Source: Elusimicrobiota bacterium
GTDB taxonomy: Bacteria > CG03 > SLGR01 > PWQF01
Assembly: GCA_003556865.1 (NCBI GenBank)
Contig: PWQF01000269.1
Coordinates: 1 to 8,719 of the forward strand
Direction: 5' to 3'
Length of the DNA stretch: 8,719 nt
The notes under the pieces were generated by a model that saw only the letters and a list, made by a program, of their open reading frames with translations, did no database searches and had not been told where the DNA came from. Position 1 is the first letter of the stretch; the number at the start of each line of letters is the position of its first letter. Shown piece by piece: positions 6,084-8,719 of this stretch. The translations under genes and the position numbers were made by a program.

Positions 6084-7126
6084 GGCAGGTATAGCGGGGA
6101 GGTAAGCAGGTTCTTCTGCATCATTTCCCGGATCTTTTCTCTTTCCCTTAAAGCTACTTTTCCTGCAAAGAGCAGGCGGGGAAAATCTTTTTCCGCCGCT
6201 ATTTTTTTTATCTTCCTGTAGCCTGTTATGTAATGTATATCCCTGGTAAAGGCCCCGGGCAGGGAGGTGTCTATCAACCCTCTTTTTGCCCTTTCCGTAA
6301 AACGGTAGGCCATTTTGGCCGGGAACCAGCCCAGGAGTGCAGTGAAAGTTTCCCTGAAAGATTTCTCCAGGGCCAGCTCTACGGCCATAAGACGGCCGGC
6401 ATAAATCCTCATCTGCTCCGGGGGGGAAGAGTTATGAAAGTTTTCAAAGTAAACAGCAAGCCCTTCCTCTGTTTCGCCGTATCGCGCGGTTCCCGTACTG
6501 AATATCTCCCAATTCTGCCTTGCCCCGTTTAGGGCCCGGAAAAGGTGGACATTTATCTCGTGAACTTTAAGGCGCGCGGCTTCTTCCCTGAAAAAAGAGG
6601 CCCGGCAGTTTATATATACCCGTCTTTTATCCGGCTTTACCGACATTTTACTGGCCATATTTGATTTAAGTTCTACCTTCCACCCTTTTATATTATTTTT
6701 TTCTATCTCTTTTTTTATTTCCCTCTTTATCTCTTTTGCAGTCAGCGGCTCGGCAAAATCTTCTCCCGGGCCGGAAATAATATCCAGGGCAAAATTTTTA
6801 TCTGATTTACTGTGAAACCCAAATATTTTTTTTGATAGCCGGGTAAACTTTTCCGGATCTTTTAATTTCTCAACCATAAGGGCCTTAAGCATAACCTCTT
6901 CTTTAAGCTCCTTATAAAATCCGGCCGCGGGAGAATTAAAATCTATTTTTGATTTTAAAAGTATCTCCCTGGCCCTGCCTATATTCTTACCGGCGGAAGG
7001 ATATTTAAAGATGGGATTTTTTTTTGAGGAGCAAAAAAAATCTTTTTTCTCCCCTTCCCTGTTAAGAGGGGTCAGGAGAGTGTAGAAGTCCAGTATTTGC
7101 CTGATTTTTAACATATTGCCGTTCAT
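6080..7126 (-). CDS. DUF1704 / QEGLA-motif zinc metallopeptidase-like protein
   Basis: 348 residues, no signal peptide, so probably cytoplasmic. The catalytic core is RVYINCRASFFREEAARLKV followed by HEINVH (189-194). That gives the family's HExxxH, with His189 and His194 as likely zinc ligands and Glu190 as the base. Then come FRALNGARQNWEIFSTG (196-212) and TEEGLAVYFE (219-228), the counterpart of the family's near-invariant QEGLA, with Glu in the first place. The tail has the expected RG...GAFTRDIHYITGYRKI (282-306). DUF1704 proteins include 'flavohemoglobin expression-modulating QEGLA' proteins of proteobacteria and the animal MATCAP tyrosine carboxypeptidases, so removal of a C-terminal residue or cleavage of an amide is likely. 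No flavohemoglobin gene is present here. It is the first gene of the operon, preceded by AAGG with 5-base spacing, and is translationally coupled to two ATP-grasp genes. Family call confident; reaction inferred. Confidence 0.88.
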   Translation of the reverse strand: MNGNMLKIRQILDFYTLLTPLNREGEKKDFFCSSKKNPIFKYPSAGKNIGRAREILLKSKIDFNSPAAGFYKELKEEVMLKALMVEKLKDPEKFTRLSKKIFGFHSKSDKNFALDIISGPGEDFAEPLTAKEIKREIKKEIEKNNIKGWKVELKSNMASKMSVKPDKRRVYINCRASFFREEAARLKVHEINVHLFRALNGARQNWEIFSTGTARYGETEEGLAVYFENFHNSSPPEQMRIYAGRLMAVELALEKSFRETFTALLGWFPAKMAYRFTERAKRGLIDTSLPGAFTRDIHYITGYRKIKKIAAEKDFPRLLFAGKVALREREKIREMMQKNLLTSPLYLP

Positions 7127-7135
7127 AGCTGCCTT
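7127..7135 (-). promoter_or_regulatory. Ribosome binding site of the QEGLA gene
   Basis: The minus strand has AAGG at 7135-7132, then five bases before the ATG at 7126. It is the best-spaced Shine-Dalgarno-like element in the window and favours this ATG over the internal ATG at residue 5. Confidence 0.4.
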
Positions 7136-7177
7136 GAAAACAAAAAAAATAAAATATAAGCCTGCAACCTGAAAAAG

Positions 7178-7205
7178 TTGACGGCCGGAAAAGCTGTTTT
7201 AGAAT
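7178..7205 (+). promoter_or_regulatory. Sigma-70-type promoter for the GlcD-type oxidase
   Basis: TTGACG (7178-7183), a 16-base spacer and TAGAAT (7200-7205), each 5 of 6 consensus. Transcription would start near 7212, with a leader of about 83 bases to the ATG at 7295. The leader is AT-rich and shows no Shine-Dalgarno near the start codon. The rest of the 168-base intergenic region holds no gene or other structure that I can see. Confidence 0.5.
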
Positions 7206-7232
7206 TTAAGTTTATTTGCTCTTCATTGTCAA
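7204..7232 (-). promoter_or_regulatory. Sigma-70-type promoter for the leftward operon
   Basis: The minus strand reads a perfect TTGACA (7232-7227), a 17-base spacer and TTAAAT (7209-7204, 4 of 6 consensus). Transcription would begin near 7197, giving a leader of about 70 bases before the QEGLA gene. The -10 shares bases 7204-7205 with the -10 of the opposite promoter, so polymerase could occupy only one at a time. Confidence 0.5.
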
Positions 7233-7294
7233 GGTGAGATAAGAAATATGGAGACTTATTTTTAATTTGCTTTTATATTTTGTAAAATCATAAT

Positions 7295-8668
7295 ATGTTT
7301 AAAAAAATCTCTGAAAAAAATATAGCGAGACTGAAAGATATAGTAGGCGAATCTAATCTTATTTCGGGAAGCAAGGAACTGGCCCCTTACTCCTGCGATG
7401 AATCGGTGGGTCTTACCTTTTTTCCGGAGACAGTACTCCTTCCCGTCAGCGAAAAGCAGCTTAAGGCCGTTGTGGAACTGGCATTAAAGGAGAAGTTTCC
7501 TCTTACTCCCCGGGGGGGAGGCACATCCCTGACCGGTTCTCCTCTCCCGCTTTTTGGGGGCGCAGTCATTTCATTTGAGAAGATGGATTCAATTATAGAT
7601 ATTGACCCCATTTCTGGTATGGCCGTGGTTGAACCGGGGGTAATAACGGGAAACCTGGACCGGGAAGCGGAGAAATACGGACTTTTCTATCCGGTTAACC
7701 CCGCTTCACTGGATTCCTGCACCCTTGGGGGGAATACCGCCACTGCCGCCGGAGGGGCCAACACCGTAAGATACGGCACTACCCGAAGTTATATTACAGG
7801 GATAAGGGCTGTTGACGGCCAGGGAAAAAGCTGGGAGGCCGGAGGGAAAATAGTTAAAAATGCTTCGGACCACCAGTTAATACAGCTTGCCGCCGGCAGC
7901 GAAGGAATACTTTCTCTCTTTACCCGGCTTACCTTCAGGCTGGTTAGGAGGCCTTCTGAAACGGCCTGGATAATGGCCCCCTTCAAAAAGACGGAAGATA
8001 TCCCCGGGGCGGGATTAAAACTATTAAATCATAATCCTACAATGCTGGAAATAATGGACAGGAATACTATTGAATGCTGCCTCCAGTATTCGGGAGAAAA
8101 AATAGAAAGGGGGGACCTGAGCCACCTGATGGCAAGGTTTGATTTTTTCAGTTCCAGTGAAAGAGAAAAGACGCTGCTCAGGGCAGGGGAATCCTGTATG
8201 GAAAACGGGGCCGAAGATGTTTTTATTGCCGAAACCCGCCAGCAGCAGGAACGGATATGGAAGCTGAGAAGCTCCATACACGATGCCATAGAAGCCACTG
8301 CCGGTTCTTTATGCCAGGAGGATGTGGTTGTCCCCCGGGGAAAAACCGGCGAACTTATAAGGAGTATCAGGAATATTTCCTTAAAATATAATTCTCCCGC
8401 TGCAGTATACGGGCATTTAGGGGACGGGAACATACACGCAAATTTTACCGGGAAAACTTATGAGAGAGATAAGGTAAAAAAGATTAAGGTTCAGCTCTTT
8501 AAGGCTGTCCATGAACTGGGCGGGAAAATTTCCGGGGAGCACGGCATAGGCATTACCAAAAAAAATTTTTTTACACGTTATACGGATACCGGTTATATAA
8601 AAATATTAAAGAAAATTAAAAAGGTTCTGGATCCCGGGAATATCCTTAATCCCGGAAAGATAATTTAA
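7295..8668 (+). CDS. glcD: FAD-linked oxidase, GlcD / D-lactate dehydrogenase family
   Basis: 457 residues, the usual length for this family. The N-terminal FAD-binding_4 (PCMH) domain covers about 35-220, with PRGGGTSLTG (72-81), VVEPGV (111-116), LFYPVNPASLDSCTLGGN (130-147) and AAGGANTVRYG (151-161). The C-terminal FAD-oxidase domain has EDVVVPR (342-348), YGHLGDGNIHANF (372-384, His374 and the DGN.H active-site motif), SGEHGIG (413-419) and the closing DPGNILNPGKI. Family members oxidise 2-hydroxy acids such as glycolate or D-lactate and pass electrons on, often with a Fe-S partner (GlcF-like) or electron-transfer flavoproteins. No partner is seen in the 51 bases that remain. Cytoplasmic or peripheral; no signal peptide or membrane segment. 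Divergent from the operon and served by its own promoter. The exact substrate cannot be told from sequence, so the symbol is a family-level name. Confidence 0.9.
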   Translation: MFKKISEKNIARLKDIVGESNLISGSKELAPYSCDESVGLTFFPETVLLPVSEKQLKAVVELALKEKFPLTPRGGGTSLTGSPLPLFGGAVISFEKMDSIIDIDPISGMAVVEPGVITGNLDREAEKYGLFYPVNPASLDSCTLGGNTATAAGGANTVRYGTTRSYITGIRAVDGQGKSWEAGGKIVKNASDHQLIQLAAGSEGILSLFTRLTFRLVRRPSETAWIMAPFKKTEDIPGAGLKLLNHNPTMLEIMDRNTIECCLQYSGEKIERGDLSHLMARFDFFSSSEREKTLLRAGESCMENGAEDVFIAETRQQQERIWKLRSSIHDAIEATAGSLCQEDVVVPRGKTGELIRSIRNISLKYNSPAAVYGHLGDGNIHANFTGKTYERDKVKKIKVQLFKAVHELGGKISGEHGIGITKKNFFTRYTDTGYIKILKKIKKVLDPGNILNPGKII

Positions 8669-8687
8669 TCTCAGGGTAATCTCAGTG
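8666..8687 (+). repeat. 11-base tandem repeat after the oxidase stop
   Basis: TAATCTCAGGG (8666-8676) is followed directly by TAATCTCAGTG (8677-8687), 10 of 11 identical, and then TAAT. It begins within the stop codon. Only two copies are present, so it may be a chance duplication. Confidence 0.45.
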
Positions 8688-8719
8688 TAATAAAAGTAAC
8701 TGCTCCCTCCTCTACACTG
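8683..8719 (+). repeat. Inverted repeat at the window edge
   Basis: CAGTGTA (8683-8689) has its exact inverse complement TACACTG at 8713-8719, with a 23-base gap. It could be a hairpin downstream of the oxidase or an operator. The right arm ends at the window edge, so any extension or T-tract is not visible. Confidence 0.3.

Noticed and set aside
7226..7250. TTGTCA as a plus-strand -35 for the oxidase
   Set aside because: No acceptable -10 lies 16-18 bases downstream; the TTGACG/TAGAAT pair fits far better.
8024..8433. Two minus-strand open frames of 85 and 134 residues
   Set aside because: Both are antisense to the conserved C-terminal FAD-oxidase domain and show no motif or start signal of their own.
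1..8719. CRISPR array, tRNA, rRNA, insertion sequence or phage genes
   Set aside because: No regularly spaced repeats, cloverleaf, rRNA core sequence, transposase or phage protein was seen on either strand.

Overview
The window holds a leftward (minus-strand) run of six genes, plus one divergent rightward gene. The organism looks like an anaerobic, diderm bacterium of a poorly sampled lineage. The diderm reading rests on a signal-peptide-bearing LolA-like protein. A methylenetetrahydrofolate reductase, a corrinoid adenosyltransferase and a GlcD-type flavin oxidase would fit an organism relying on folate and B12 one-carbon chemistry. Base composition is intermediate. The genes use ATA, AGG, GGG and CCC codons freely, producing many G/C homopolymers of 6-9 bases inside coding sequence. 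Shine-Dalgarno sequences are weak or absent. I cannot place the organism more precisely.

Layout, in transcription order on the minus strand from a promoter near 7204-7232: a DUF1704/'QEGLA' HExxxH zinc-metallopeptidase-like protein (7126-6080); an ATP-grasp ligase (6083-4737); a second, divergent ATP-grasp protein whose reading frame is broken at a run of seven C residues (N-terminal piece 4740-4555, body to 3275); a short BtuR/CobO-type corrinoid adenosyltransferase (3267-2773); a secreted three-part protein with a LolA-like domain, a cysteine-less thioredoxin fold and a beta-propeller-like region (2760-613); and the first 179 codons of metF (538 to the window edge). The first three genes are tightly coupled: each of the two junctions is an ATGA overlap. 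A possible terminator at 572-614 and a -10-like element at 555-560 suggest metF can be transcribed separately.

On the plus strand, a GlcD/D-lactate-dehydrogenase-type FAD oxidase (7295-8668) is transcribed away from the operon. The two predicted promoters interlock: their -10 elements overlap by two bases. The last 50 bases hold a short tandem repeat and an inverted repeat, but no visible gene.

The most interesting unit is the peptidase/two-ligase cassette. ATP-grasp enzymes of this type form amide bonds, and DUF1704 proteins are metallocarboxypeptidase-like; the animal relatives remove C-terminal tyrosine from tubulin, opposing an ATP-grasp ligase (TTL). A coupled operon of the two classes suggests an add-and-remove amino-acid tailing cycle, or a small peptide-like metabolite pathway. 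Substrate and product cannot be read from the sequence.
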